Shown here one piece after another: positions 13,576 through 25,076 of a stretch of DNA of 64,000 nt. The position numbers and the translations under genes were made by a program. Where the stretch lies: the NCBI RefSeq assembly GCF_023159225.1, contig NC_063188.1, positions 10,685,086 to 10,749,085 of the forward strand, in the 5' to 3' direction. How positions within the stretch are numbered: the stretch's first letter is position 1; every line of letters begins with the position of its first letter. The notes beneath the pieces are model-generated. The model had not been told where the DNA came from, ran no database searches, and saw only the letters and a list, made by a program, of their open reading frames with translations. This DNA is from Perognathus longimembris pacificus. Its lineage: Eukaryota; Chordata; Mammalia; Rodentia; Heteromyidae.

Positions 13576-13792
13576 TTTTTTTTTGTTTGTTTTGTTTTTT
13601 GCCAGTGCTAGGCCTGGGACTCAGGGGCCTGAGCACTGTCCCTGGCTTCTTTTTGCTCAAGGCTAGCACTCTGCCACTTGAGCCACAGCGCCACTTCTGG
13701 CCGTTTTCTATATATGTGGTGCTGGGGAATCGAACCCAGGGCTTCATGTATACAAGGCAAGCACTCTTGCCACTAGGCTGTATTCCCAGCTC
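13576..13792 (-). mobile_element. IDL-Geo SINE, young
   Basis: An antisense IDL-Geo dimer: T-run, Geo complement (GCTAGCACTCTGCCACTTGA), then IDL complement (GGTGCTGGGGAATCGAACCC ... GCCACTAGGC). TSD TTATTCCTCGTTT lies at 13563-13575 and 13793-13805. It sits inside the old antisense L1. Confidence 0.93.
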
Positions 13793-14984
13793 TTATTCCT
13801 CGTTTCTTTAGAGCTCTTATCAAAAAGGGATGATGATTTTTATCAAAGAGCTTTTCTGCATTTACTTAATTATGCAATTTGACCTTGATTGTATTTACAT
13901 ATTGTCAAGTATTTTATTTAGAATAAATGTGTTTATGCTAATCAAAGAAATTGGTGTATTATTTTTTTCATTTTTTTTTATCTGGTTTTGGTGTCAGGGT
14001 AACAGTGGCTTTCTAAAATAAGCTGGGAATTATTCCTTCTCTTTCTGTTTGAATAATTGAGAAGCATTAGTGTTAGTCTACCTTTAAAAGTCTAGTAGAA
14101 TTCAACAGTGGATCTACCCAGTCCTGGATTTGTTTGTTGGGTTTTTTTGGGGGGTGGGTGGGATTGTTATTACTGCTTCAAATTCATTGCTCATTATGAA
14201 TCTCTATAGGTATTTTATATGTTCTTGATTCTATTTTGGTGGGTTATAAATGTTCATACTTTATAGGAAACGTCTGTTTTGACAGGCCGATATTTTTTGT
14301 TCATTCAGAAAATTACTTGGAAATTACTTGAGTGAGGAAACTGTATTTTTTTCCTTTTATCACAGAAGAAAAAACCACAAAAATAAATTCCTACAAATAT
14401 TGTAGTCCTGATGAAATCTAACTGCTCAACTTCAGTAGTCGTGATTGCTTCAGTAAGCAAATTGCAAGTGGGAGCTTATTTCAGCCTCATGTCCTTTTCT
14501 GAGGGATGGGATGCATAGGGATGGGAATTCAGATGCAGATGCAAAAACAGATGTGGAGGGCTGGGGAAAGATGTGAACAGGTGGGGAGGGGAAAATTGGG
14601 AAGAAAATAGAAAGGAATCCCACTTATAATAATTTTGCATATAGTTGTTTTAGAAATTACAAGGAAATCAATGCTGTAAAACAATCATTAGAATATTCTG
14701 TTGCCCTATATTAGTACCTGGGGAGAGAAGAATCATTACAGACTAAATTAATGAAATATTTCAGATTTATTTTTGTGATAGTTGTCTTGGGATTTTATCA
14801 GCGTCTGAATGTTTTTGGTTGTGTGTTTTCCATCAGCTAGATACCAAAAATGTTGTGAGCTACTAGAATGAGTCTCCATTTCAGGAGTCCACTTTTCTGA
14901 ACAAGATTTGATTTCCTTGGTACAGTGCCTGCCTCGACATTGAAGTAGAAAGTTGACATGTGATATTATTGAGTCAAACTGTTC

Positions 14985-15534
14985 AATATTTTTTATATTT
15001 TTATTGTAAAGATGATGTGTAGAGAGGTTACAGTTACATACATAAGGTAATGAGTACATTTCTTTTTGAACGGTATTGATTCCTCCTTCATTTTTCCCAC
15101 TTTCCCCCTACTCACCTCCCCACAAGTTGTAAAGTTCATTTCCAACATAGCGTCCAGTGAGTATCACTGTTGCATTAGTTTGCCCTTTGCACCACAGTTT
15201 CTGTGCTTCCCTTCCCCCTCCCCAAATCTGATAAATTTACATACAAGGCAAAGGGTACAAAAATAAAAAATGGCAAAGGGGAGAAACAAACAAAAAACAA
15301 TGGCAAAAAGTAAAATTTAAATAAAAAACCTCTTGTTGGGCTGGGGATATAGCCTAGTGGCAAGAGTGCCTGCCTCGGATACACGAGGCCCTAGGTTCGA
15401 TTCCCCAACACCACATATACAGAAAACGGCCAGAAGCGGCGCTGTGGCTCAAGTGGCAGAGTGCTAGCCTTGAGCGGGAAGAAGCCAGGGACAGTGCTCA
15501 GGCCCTGAGTCCAAGGCCCAGGACTGGCCAAAAA

Positions 15535-15579
<45 letters not shown>

Positions 15580-15660
15580 TCTTGTTTCCACTTCTTGGAG
15601 TTCATTTCAGTAAGCATTACTTCAAATTTTTCTACATTTTCAAATAGTTTATCCATAGTC
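14985..15660 (-). mobile_element. Antisense L1 3'UTR, interrupted by an IDL-Geo SINE
   Basis: The complement of an L1 3'UTR (TTCCTCCTTCATTTTTCCCA at about 15080, TATCACTGTTGCATTAGTTT at 15162) resumes after the SINE with CACTTCTTGGAGTTCATTTC. It closely parallels the copy at 63350-63735. Confidence 0.75.
15338..15574 (+). mobile_element. IDL-Geo SINE, young, with (TA)n-expanded tail
   Basis: The left ID-like monomer (GGCTGGGGATATAGCCTAGT, GGTTCGATTCCCC) and right Geo monomer (GGCGCTGTGGCTCAAGTGGC) end in an A-run followed by (TA)n at 15544-15574. TSD AAACCTCTTGTT lies at 15326-15337 and 15575-15586. It inserted into an antisense L1 3'UTR. Confidence 0.93.
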
Positions 15661-16982
15661 TCATAGCTTGAAACAAAACCTAATATTGGCTCTTTAGGGA
15701 TAAAAGAGATGACCGTCCTTAACTGTTTATGCTGGTGTGAAGTCTTGTGGTTACCAGTCTTGTGTTTATGGTTCTAGTGGGGTCATTGAAAAACATAGAA
15801 TGATTGATAGTTAACGTCACAGAGATACTCAATATCTAAGTCCAAATGTGTGTTTATTCATGCCAAGTGAAACCCTAGGATTAAGACTAAATGTAATGAT
15901 TCAACTTAAAATTTTTCATTGCTTTCCAAGAAACTAGTAGTATGCTATGCGTCCTATAGCCAACCAACAAATACAGAACAACTACTTAGCTTCAGTTTGC
16001 TAAAACTGATTTTCTATAATTCATGCAGAACAAGATTTCACTCATAGAAAGCATTATATAAAGGTCATTTTACCTAAAATTACACAGAGGTGAACTCTGA
16101 AAATTTTCAGCAGGAGTCATTACATACAAAAGTATTTCATTCATTGGTATGTGTCTAGTTGAGGAAGTTGTGTCTCTGAGGCTGACAGTTCCTTTCTGTG
16201 TGGAGCATTTCCCTTGTTAAGTAAGATATTGCATAGTGTTCTCAAATTAGGATCTTTCTGCTTTCCCTGTTTCCCTGTACACTGGGCCCTTTTTCTAGGT
16301 TCAATCAGTCTGTCATTTGTTTCAGAAGTAGAAGATAAAGAAGACAGTTGTGCTCCATACTCTTTTTATCTTTTCCTACCAGCAGTAAGTTAGTACTGGC
16401 ATCGGACAGAATATTTGCTAGTTTTAGTTCAATGTGCTTCTGATGACTGTCAATGCGGAATAACTACTCCAAGTCTTGCCATTCATTGGCTGTCATGAAA
16501 ACCTGAAAGTGAGCTCTGCTCTTTCAACTAGTCGACCTTGCCAACCAAGAAACAATTTCAAAGGATATTTCTTGATTTCAGCTGCTTAAAGCTCTGAAGA
16601 GCTACTACAGCCTATAAAATCCCTTTGTAGAAAACTTCCCAAGGCAATTTTACTATCTTCCCCACCACATAACATGTTAGATTTTCTGAGACATAACATC
16701 TTATTCTACATGCCAATGTATGTAAAAACCTATATATGTTATTGACATACTGTGTTTCATCAATGTTAGCCATATCCATGCTTGAGTATCATTTTATTCC
16801 TAAGCCTTTTCAATGTCCCTCAGGATAAAATGGCTATTGCATATGGCTCTGGGTGCTCTTAGGAATAGTATCTTCTTCCGGAACAGACTTTGGATTCTCA
16901 AGATGCACTGTGATTTCTCCTCCAGCATTCATCTTGTTAAACAGTACTTCCATATTTCTCTCTCCTGATTCTTCAGTGTACA

Positions 16983-17103
16983 AATCTTGAAAGGGCAAGG
17001 AATAGACTTGTGCTGTTCCATATCACTAGTGCATAGCACAGTGTCTGAATTGTACATGCATGTAATAAGTGTCCAGTAACTATTTTCTTATTGAACGAAT
17101 GAT
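16983..17103 (+). mobile_element. L2 LINE 3' end remnant
   Basis: CATAGCACAGTGTCTGAATT, AATAAGTGTCCAGTAACTA and TTATTGAACGAATGA match the L2 3' terminus in sense. Confidence 0.6.
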
Positions 17104-17585
17104 AAAGTACCCTAGTATCACACATTAAATGATTCCCTAAAGATATACAGTCTCCCATTATATCTCCAACAATAGACTCAGCATATGTGCTATGAATAGT
17201 ACAAAGCATTAATGTCATTAATTATACTCTAAATACTAACTTTGAGTTGGATAAAACATAATAATACTTTGGATATTAATTAAAAATCCTCAAGGCTTAG
17301 TTAAGAGGATGATACACTTGAGGCCAGTCTGGCCTACTGAGTAAGACACAGTCTTAAAGAAACATAGCAAAAGAATAAATAGAAAAAGAAATAATTACCT
17401 CTTGATCATCACTATGAAATATCATTACTAACTGGTTAAAATCTGCTTATTAGGGCCCTCTAAAACACTCTTTGCCTTCTCATGTAACACATTTGCATCT
17501 ATCTAACTGGATAGCCTGTACTTAGTACCCCTTTTGCCTGTCTTTTGCCTCTCTTTTCATCCTTCCATCTGTTACTTTTTGTGTG

Positions 17586-17816
17586 CATGTTCTAGTCCTG
17601 GGGCTTGAACTCAGTGCCTCGGTGCAGTCCCTGAGCTTCTTTTGTTCAAGGTTAATGTTCTGCCACTTGATCTGTTGGACTTCCAGCTTTTTTGGTAGTT
17701 ACTTGGACATAAGAATTTCATTGACCTTCCTGAACTTGCTCGCTTGGAACTACAATCCTCTGATCTCAGCCTCCTGAGTGGTGAGGATTACAGGTGTGAG
17801 CCACCAGCTCCCTTCC
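17586..17816 (-). mobile_element. B1-Geo-type SINE
   Basis: The complement shows the Geo-like part (CTAGTCCTGGGGCTTGAACT, GTTCTGCCACTTGA) then the B1-like part (CTCAGCCTCCTGAGTGG, GGATTACAGGTGTGAGCCACC). Confidence 0.7.
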
Positions 17817-17947
17817 CTTCCATCTGTTATTATGTCATAAAATATACCTAATCTCAGCTTCTCTTTCCTTTAAGCAGTGAGCAGAATTCTGAGTATATGT
17901 GTTTCTTTATTCCTTTTCTCCTATTTCTATTTCCTAGTTTCCTATTG

Positions 17948-18018
17948 TATATACATATATATACATACATATATACAATACACACATATATACATAAAAT
18001 ATCTATAGATATACATAT
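17948..18018. repeat. TA/CA-rich low-complexity tract
   Basis: Imperfect TATACA-type units. Confidence 0.8.
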
Positions 18019-18596
18019 CCATTCATACCAATATTTAGTAATTGAAGAATAACCTACTGGTCAGGTAAGTAAAGAACAAAACAAAACTGTGATTGTCTAA
18101 TTCTTGCCAAATACCTAGTCATCCAACGAAAGAAGCAATTGTTTTTCTATAGATTTTACACTAGTGCCTTCTCTAGCTGTATTTCCTACTCATTAATAGT
18201 TGACCATTTCCAGATGAAGACTATTGGGCACAGATTAGTTTTGCAGAACATTTGACAGTATTTTGAATGAAGGTATTAACAAAACAATGAGGAAAAACCT
18301 AGTATAGAGATAAAAAGGAGGTATAGTAAAATGAAACACATATTTTTGATGGCATTATCAAAATTAAAGCTCTTACAATTTATTGCCTGGCAACAGGATC
18401 TCCATCCTCCAAACCTGAGAAAAAGCAAGAGAGGAGCACCTCTAGAGAAACTCCCTGGGGATTTCTTAACCAGTTGTTTAGAACATACTATTTAAATAAG
18501 AATCCTTTGTTGTTACTTTTGCATGAGAAAAAAAAATTCCTTCATATTTCCAAGAGTTCCATATAGAAACAAAATCTGGTTAAGTACAGTGGCTTC

Positions 18597-18612
18597 AAGA
18601 AAAATTAAATGC
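18597..18612 (+). repeat. 5' target-site duplication of the 6.46-kb L1
   Basis: The 16-bp AAGAAAAATTAAATGC is repeated exactly at 25077-25092, after the L1 A-rich tail. The A-rich start fits L1 endonuclease cleavage at a TTTT/AA-like site on the other strand. Confidence 0.93.
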
Positions 18613-20234
18613 GAGGAGGACAGAAGAACATGGCAGAGGAGCCGCAGATGCCTATCTAAGCTCTCTCCAAGAACCCAGTTTTTCTCCTACAGGGAAACTT
18701 CTAACCCTAGAAAGTTAGCCCACTTAAGGTATGACAGTATACAGATTCAAGTCAGGAAAGAAAAAACGAGACAGCAGATCCAAGAACCCAGATCTCAGCC
18801 TCAGGCGGAGGCACCACCACCAGCTCGCCGCTTACCCGCTGGAACCAAATCCACACCACCTCAGGCACATACCAGCGATGAGGAGAGAAATCGGCCACAC
18901 AGTAGCAGACAGACGCAGGCCGCAAGCAGGGCAGGAAAGTTCCGGAGAACCAGAGGAGCCGTGAGTACTCCATAAAAGACAGTCTCGCTCCAGTCTGCAC
19001 CCACAGAGCGCCATTTGGACAGTAGCCCTTCCCCCATCCACCATAGTGAATCTCCATCTTTGTCCCTGGCATAGACAGCCAGAGAAGACCAGAAATAAAG
19101 CTCGCCAGGGGAAAGTAAGGTCAAAGTGGCCATCTTTGAAAAGGGCAAAGGTGCTGGAGTAGTGAGTCCCAGCTCCGCCCAGGGTAAGCACTCCCCGCCC
19201 AGACAGGAGGAACCTCCAGTGGGGAACTGTCCCTCAACACCAGAAAACACAGTAAGAGGTGCGCCTCCAGGCCGCCATCACTGCTGCTGTGCCGAAGCAA
19301 CAACAGACTGGTTTCCCAGGCCAAACATTGTACACCCTTGACTGGGGGCACCCAGCCTCTACCCACAAACCCCAGCAAACGACACACACAGCCAACCCTG
19401 CCCAGGAGGGAGGTACTTCCCCGCAGGCAGCGCCATGGTTCCAGCCAGACCCTGCTGCCTCATCTTCAGCAGCCCCAAGGTCCCACCCTGGGCTCTGCCA
19501 GCAGTTGGGGAGCCCCACCTGGGGCTCCGCAGGCAGCTCGGGAGTCCCAGCCAAGGTGACACAGACAGCTCAGTGGTATCAGCCAGAGCCCACCGCCCAC
19601 CATCGGCAGCCCAGGGATCCCATCTGGGTCCCACCACAGGCAGCTCAGGAGGCCCAGATGGAACCTGCCACCTGCCCTCGCAGCTCAGAGGTCCCAGCCA
19701 GGTACCAAACGCCCCACTGCCTCCGAGGTAGAATGCTGCTGCTGCCAACACAGTGGGAGCAACACACTGGTTCCTCAGGCTGACCACAGTCCCCCAATTG
19801 CTGAGGGCACCCAATTCCTACCCACAACCCTCAGAGAACCACAGAGTCACCACTGCCCAGGACCTCCAGATTCCATTGAGCCCAGGTTAATGTCAGGCAA
19901 GAGAATAGGCATCGGGGTCAATCTGAGTGAGTCAAAGGGATTCCTAGAGCAATTGTGTCAACCCAAAAAGAAATAATAATAAGATTGTAACAGTATATAA
20001 TCTAGCTACTGAATACAGGGCTCAGGGTTGGTTTTTACTTCCAAAGTTTAATTGGTGGGGACACTAAATCTGCTGCTATATGCAAAAAAAAGAGAGGAAA
20101 CTGACCTGTCTATGTTTGTGTACCTATAAGAATAGCACAACAGGAATTGATAGGGTTTGATTCAGGTCCTAACAGTTCCAAAGGGGGCTAACGACTAGCA
20201 ATCTAAATCCAAATGGGCAGAAGAAACACAAATA
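18613..20234 (+). promoter_or_regulatory. L1 5'UTR / internal promoter region
   Basis: About 1.6 kb, far more GC- and CpG-rich than its surroundings in the first 1.2 kb. L1 5'UTRs carry an internal RNA polymerase II promoter. An ATGGC (18630-18634) about 18 bp inside the element recalls the YY1-type motif near the start of human L1 (inference). Between 19424 and 19710 there are degenerate tandem units. Long ORFs on both strands here look like by-products of high GC content. Confidence 0.8.
19424..19710 (+). repeat. Degenerate 32-43 bp tandem units within the L1 5'UTR
   Basis: Eight consecutive units begin with a CAGGCAGCTC-like motif and continue with GGAGTCCCAGCC-like sequence. Their starts are about 19424, 19467, 19499, 19531, 19563, 19604, 19637 and 19679. 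Most are 32-33 bp and three are 41-43 bp. Units diverge from each other but keep the register. Confidence 0.7.
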
Positions 20235-21354
20235 TATGGCAAGACAGGGAAACTCATCACCCACTCAAAACAAACAGGAAACAGAGCATTCAATTGAGGA
20301 GAGCCCTCAGAATTCTCTACCAACTATGCTGATAAAAATGATAAATGAAAAGTTTGAGTCTCTCCAGACAAGTATCCTGTAGTGTGAGGAGGTGAACCAA
20401 AGAATAATTCGTGAACATGATGAATCTAATCATAAGTTACGAGAGGACTTCATGGCCTCCTCAAAGAGAATGATATATGAACTCCAACAGAAAGAAAAAG
20501 AGTCCTATGAAAAGCTAGCTACTCAGCTGTCTCTACAGCACCCAGAACCAAATTAATGAAGTAAGGAAGTCTATACAGGACCTAAGAGAGAATTACAGCA
20601 GAGCTATGGAAGCCATCAAGAAAGATCAATCAGAAGGTAAGGAGACAAGAAACCATGTTGAAAGTTTAGGGAACAGACTGGATGATGTGGAAGATCGAAT
20701 CTCAGGAATTGAGGACAGACTAGACTTTATGGAGGAAGAACAAAAAAAATACAAAATTAATCCACAAAGCAAGACAGATCACTTCAGAAGCTTCAAGACA
20801 CAATCAGGAAACCCAATATAAGGCTAATAGGTATTTAAGAAAACTTAGAGAAAGAAGTTAATGGAATAGGCCACTTATTCAAAAGAATATTGGCTAAGAA
20901 CTTCCCAAACATCAAGAAGGATAGGCCCATCCAGATACAAGAAGCATTTAGGACCCCAAACAGACCAGACCAGAACAGGACTTCCTATTGACACATTGTA
21001 ATCAAAACAGGATCAATAGAGGCCAAAGAAAGAATCCTTAAAGCTGCTAGGGAAAAGAGAACAATCACATATAAAGGAAAACCAATCAGAATTACCCCAG
21101 ATTTCTCAGCGGAGACCATAAAAGCAAGGAGAGCCTGGAATGACATCCTCAAGAAAAATAACTATCAACCAAGAATTCTGTATCCAGCTAAACTCTCATT
21201 AATAGCCGAAGGTCAAATAAAAGTCTTCCATAGCAAGGAAAAATTGAACCAATATATCTCCACCAAACCAGCATTACAGAATATCCTGAAAGATGTCCTT
21301 CACATTGAAAGCCAGCAAGACCATGATCCAGACAGGGAAAGCATCCCTAAATAA
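20235..21354 (+). pseudogene. L1 ORF1 remnant (RNA-binding chaperone), frameshifted
   Basis: The region corresponds to L1 ORF1p, the trimeric coiled-coil RNA-binding protein that packages L1 RNA. The span of 1,120 bp (about 373 codons) is typical of the family. The start is taken as ATG at 20235 by its position after the 5'UTR. Recognisable parts are a coiled-coil segment (20606-20750, containing NRLDDVEDRISGIEDRLDFM), an RRM-like middle, and a C-terminal domain with ETIKARRAWNDI and QPRILYPAKLS. It ends at TAA 21352-21354. Breaks include a shift near an A-run at 20277-20281, TAG at 20380-20382, a one-base shift near 20540, and a shift plus stop after 20815. Not functional. Confidence 0.9.
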
Positions 21355-21409
21355 AACTCCAGATTAGTAGAGCAAAAAGGAAGACACAGCCCCTACAAAG
21401 ATAGATACA

Positions 21410-24400
21410 ATGAAAGGAACAAACAATCACCACTCAATCCTAACTCTCAATATTAATGGACTTAACTCTCCAATTAAATGGCATAGATTGACAAGTTGTA
21501 TCAAAAAACAAGATGCATCTTTCTGCTGCCTCCAAGAGATGCACCTTGCCAGCAAAAGCAAACATACTCTAAAAGTGAAATGCTGGAATAAAATCTATCA
21601 AGCAAAGGGTCCCCGCAAGCAGGCCGGTGTCGCAATTTTAGTATCAGACAAAACTAAAAACAGTAAAAAGAGACAAAGAAGGTTACTACATCCTAATAAA
21701 AGGATCTCTCCTACAGGAGGATATAACCATCCTAAACATCTACACACCAAATACAGGAGCTCCCAACTTCATCAAATAAACACTACTGATTCTAAAAACA
21801 CTCATAGACCCAAACACATTGATTGTCAGAGACTTTAACACACCACTGTCACCTCTGGACAGATAAACATACCAAAAACTGAACAAAGAAACTTCAGAAC
21901 TAAACAGCTGCATGGACCATCTAGACTTAACTGACATTCACAGAATATTCCATCCAGCAACACCAGAATATACATTCTTCTCAGTACCACATGGAACATT
22001 CTCCAAAATAGATCAAATGTTAGAGCAAGCCTGTACAAATTCAGAAATACTGAAATAATTCCTTGCATTCTCTCAGACCACAACGGAATAAAATTAGAGC
22101 TCAACGCCAAAGGCCACCAAAGAAAACCCCACCACTCATGGAGACTCAAAATTACATTGCTGAACCACCAATGGATCATCGAGGAAATCAGAACAGAATT
22201 TCAATTGTTTATGGAATTAAACCAAGACAAACACTAATCCCAAAACCAGACAGCAATCCATCAAGGAAAGAGAACTATAGACCCATCTCCTTGATGAAAA
22301 TCGATGCAAAGCTTCTCAACAAAATTCTGGCCAACTAACTTCAACAAGTCATCAAAAAAATCATACACTATGATCAAGCTGGATTCATTCTAGGGATACA
22401 AAGTTGGTTCAATATATGCAAGCCAATTAATGTAATCCACCAACCACATCAACTGGAGCAAGGTAAAGAATCACATGGTTATATCCCTACATGCGGAAAA
22501 GGTGTTCAATAAAATGCAGCACCCATTTATGATAAAAGCCCTGGAAAAACTGGATTCCAGGGAACATTCCTGAATATAATAAAGGCTGTCTATGACAAAC
22601 CAACAGTAAGCATAATACTAAATGGTGAAAAGCTAAAGCCATTCCCTTTAAAATCGGGAACAAGACAGGGATGTCTGCTCTCTCCTCTCCTCTTCAACAT
22701 AGTACTAGAATTCCTAGCAGGAGCAATTAGGCAAGAAGAAAATATAAAGGGGATCTAAATAGGAAAAGATGAAGTTAAACTTTCTCTCGTCGCAGATGAC
22801 ATGATCCTATACCTAAGGAACCCCATAGGCTCTACTCCCAAGCTACTAGAGCTGATCGAAAACTTTGGCAAAGTAGCAGGATATAAAATAAATCCTCAAA
22901 AATCAATGGCTTTTCTATATGCCAACAACCTGAAGAGTGAGGCTGAAATCAGAAAAGCAACACCTTTTGCAATAGCCTCAAAAAAAACCCACATAAAATA
23001 ACTAGGAATAACCTTAACCAAAGAAGTGAAAGAACTCTATAGTGAGAATTTTAAAAATGTGAAAAAGGAAATTAAGGCAGAATTTAAGAAATGGAAAAAC
23101 CTCCCATGCTCCTGGATTGGGAGGATTACCACCATGAAAATGGCAACATTACCAAAAGCTATCTACAGATTCAATGCAATACCCATCAATATCCCAACAT
23201 CATTGTTCAATGAAATTGAAGAAGCAATTCAGAAATTCATATGGAACAACAAAAACCACAAATATCAAAAACAATCCTAAGTAGAAAGAACAGTGCAGGA
23301 GGAATGTCAATACCAAACTTTAAATTGTACTACAAAGCTATAGTAATAAAAACAGCTTGGTACTGGCACAAGAACAGACCCGAGGACCAATGGAACAGAA
23401 CTTAAGACCCAGAAATGAACCCACAGACCTATGGGTACCTAATCTTTGACAAAGAAACTAAAAATATAGGTTGGAACAAAGACAGTCTCTTCAACAAATG
23501 GTGCTAGAAAAACTGGGTCAACACCTGTAACAAACTAAAACTAGACCCCTACTTATCACCCTGCTTCAAAATCAATTCCAAAGGGATCAAAGACCTGAAA
23601 ATAAAATCAGACACCCTGAAAACACTACAAGAAGGAATAGGAGAAACTATAGGACTCCTTGGCACTGGAAGAAACTTCCTCAACAAAGGCCCAGAAATGC
23701 AACAAATCAAAGAAAGGCTGGACAAGTGGGACTGTATCAAACTGCAGAGCTTCTGCAGGGCAAAGGACATAGCTTTCAAGATAAATAGAAAGCCCACAGA
23801 TTGGGAAAAGATCTTTACCACCCATACAACAGACAAAGGCCTGATATCTAGAATATACACAGAACTCAAAGAGTTAAATTCCTCCAAAACAAATTATCAA
23901 AGAACCAACAGCCCTCTCAACAAATGGGCTAAAGGCCTAAACTGAGACTTCTCTGAAGAGAAAATGAGAATGGCCAAGAGTCACATGAAAACGTGCTCTA
24001 CATCACTAGCCATAAAAGAAGTGCAAATCAAAGCAACATTGAGATTCCACCTCACCCCAGTAAGAATGTCCATTGTCAGGAAATACAATAATAACAAATG
24101 CTGGAGAGGATGAGCCCGGAAGGGAACCCTACTACATTGTTGGTGGGGATGCAAACTTGTTCAACCCCTCTAGAAAGCAGTGGGGAGGTTCCTAAGAAGG
24201 CTAAACATAGAGCTCCCCTATGACCCAGCTGCCCCACTTTTGGGCATCTACCCAAAAGATTTCAAGTAAGATCACACCAAATCCACCAGCACAACTATGT
24301 TCATCGCAGCACAACTCATCATTGCTAAACCATGGAACCAACCGAGATGCACTCAGTAGATGAGTGGATCAGGAAAATGTGGTACATATACACAATGGAA

Positions 24401-24535
24401 TTCTATGCCTCCATCAGAAGGAAAGACACTGCCCCATTTGTAAGGAAATGGAAGAACTTGGAAAAAATTATACTAATTGAAGTGACTCAGACCCAAAGAA
24501 ACATAAAACCCTATGATGTCCCTCATAAGGAATAG
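21410..24535 (+). pseudogene. L1 ORF2 remnant (endonuclease - reverse transcriptase), broken and internally deleted
   Basis: ORF2p nicks target DNA and reverse transcribes L1 RNA. Seen here: the endonuclease start (LTLNINGLNSPIKWHRL, from 21410), its catalytic SDHN block at 22073-22084, RT motifs ENYRPISL (about 22270-22293) and RQGCPLSPLLFN (about 22664-22699), the active-site box at 22789-22800, a C-terminal cysteine region, and the last segment (24332-24535) with WIRKMWYIYTMEFYASIR. The span of 3,126 bp compares with about 3.8 kb expected; the missing part is the endonuclease-RT linker, with a junction near 22225-22235. In-frame stops include a TAA in GGATCTAAAT (about 22756), TGA at 24111-24113 and TAA at 24267-24269. 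Segments at 21410, 22801, 23697 and 24332 lie in shifting frames. The active-site box reads VADD rather than FADD. Confidence 0.93.
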
Positions 24536-25076
24536 TTAGTACATGATTAGGGTAATCAGGGAAGAAGATAAAAATACCCCAATAGCTACACCCATATGAT
24601 CACATAAGATGATGCCAAGTGAAATGAACCCCACGTTACAGAAAAAAGAGTTATACTACTGTTGTAATTATTTTCAACATGCCATGTGAACTCGTACTTT
24701 TTCCCCCTCTTTTTCCTTGTCTGTTTGTTTGATTGGTCTGTTCAGTTTTGTTTCTCTTGTATTTCCTTCCTGTGATTCTACCCTTGCTACCACTGTATCT
24801 CATCTGAGTACCCCGGATACTGTTTATATGGGTATTATAACTGGGGAAGGGAGAAGGAATACCAAAATTGAGAGACAAAAAACAAAAAGATAAACCATTC
24901 ACAAAGCAACACTTACAAAACTATTTGGTGTAAACCAACTGCACAACTCTTGGAGGGAGGGAGGAGGGAGAGGGGGAAATGAGGGAGAAGGTAACAAGTA
25001 GAACAAGAAATGTAAATCACAGCCTTTCATATAAATCTGTAACCCCTCTGTACCACACTTTGACAATAAAGAAAAA
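24536..25076 (+). other. L1 3'UTR with polypurine tract and AATAAA
   Basis: The 3'UTR holds the G-rich polypurine stretch typical of L1 (about 24952-24990, GGAGGGAGGAGGGAGAGGG), then a conserved end (CTGTAACCCCTCTGTAC...TTTGACAATAAA). The same end recurs in the truncated L1 copies at 9100, 44749 and 52444, so these are related subfamilies. Confidence 0.88.

Larger units (their letters stand above)
11030..14290 (-). mobile_element. Old antisense L1 (ORF2 and 3'UTR), interrupted
   Basis: Antisense ORF2 signatures include ATTTATCCATTGCTGGGCTC (11651), TATTCCATTGATCTATACAT and GGTATCATGCTGTTGG (about 12769-12815), a run over 12855-13390, then TCAACAGTGGATCTACCCAG (about 14103). It is interrupted by SINEs at 11200, 12218 and 13576 and by the compound microsatellite at 11785-11900. 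The ends are uncertain. It is much more diverged than the 18.6-25 kb L1. Confidence 0.75.
15661..18596. other. Intron sequence with few features
   Basis: Contains only the L2 remnant (16983), a possible B1 scrap at 17310-17345, the B1-Geo SINE (17586) and a low-complexity tract (17948). The remainder shows nothing recognised. Confidence 0.5.
18613..25076 (+). mobile_element. Near full-length L1 LINE, sense to FGF13, defective
   Basis: A 6,464-bp L1 has the canonical order: GC-rich 5'UTR (18613-20234), ORF1 remnant, ORF2 remnant, polypurine-containing 3'UTR (24536-25076), AATAAA at 25065-25070 and a short A-rich tail. It is bounded by perfect 16-bp TSDs. The left end starts GAGGAGGACAGAAG followed by ACATGGC, resembling the start of other mammalian L1s. 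Both ORFs are interrupted and about 0.7 kb between the endonuclease and reverse transcriptase is missing, so it cannot move on its own. It lies in the FGF13 intron in the transcribed orientation, where sense L1s can attenuate transcription (family knowledge; effect here unknown). Confidence 0.95.

Noticed and set aside
15338..15430. tRNA gene call on the SINE left monomers
   Set aside because: A and B box motifs are present because the SINE derives from tRNA, but the folded tRNA ends are absent and the unit continues into Geo and an A-tail.
18523..18975. 150-codon open frame crossing into the L1
   Set aside because: It starts outside the element and crosses the insertion point, so it is not a natural gene.
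19259..19783. 174-codon + and 151-codon - open frames in the L1 5'UTR
   Set aside because: They lie in GC-rich tandem-repeat sequence with few stops by composition. An antisense 5'UTR ORF is known in primate L1, but nothing here resembles it.
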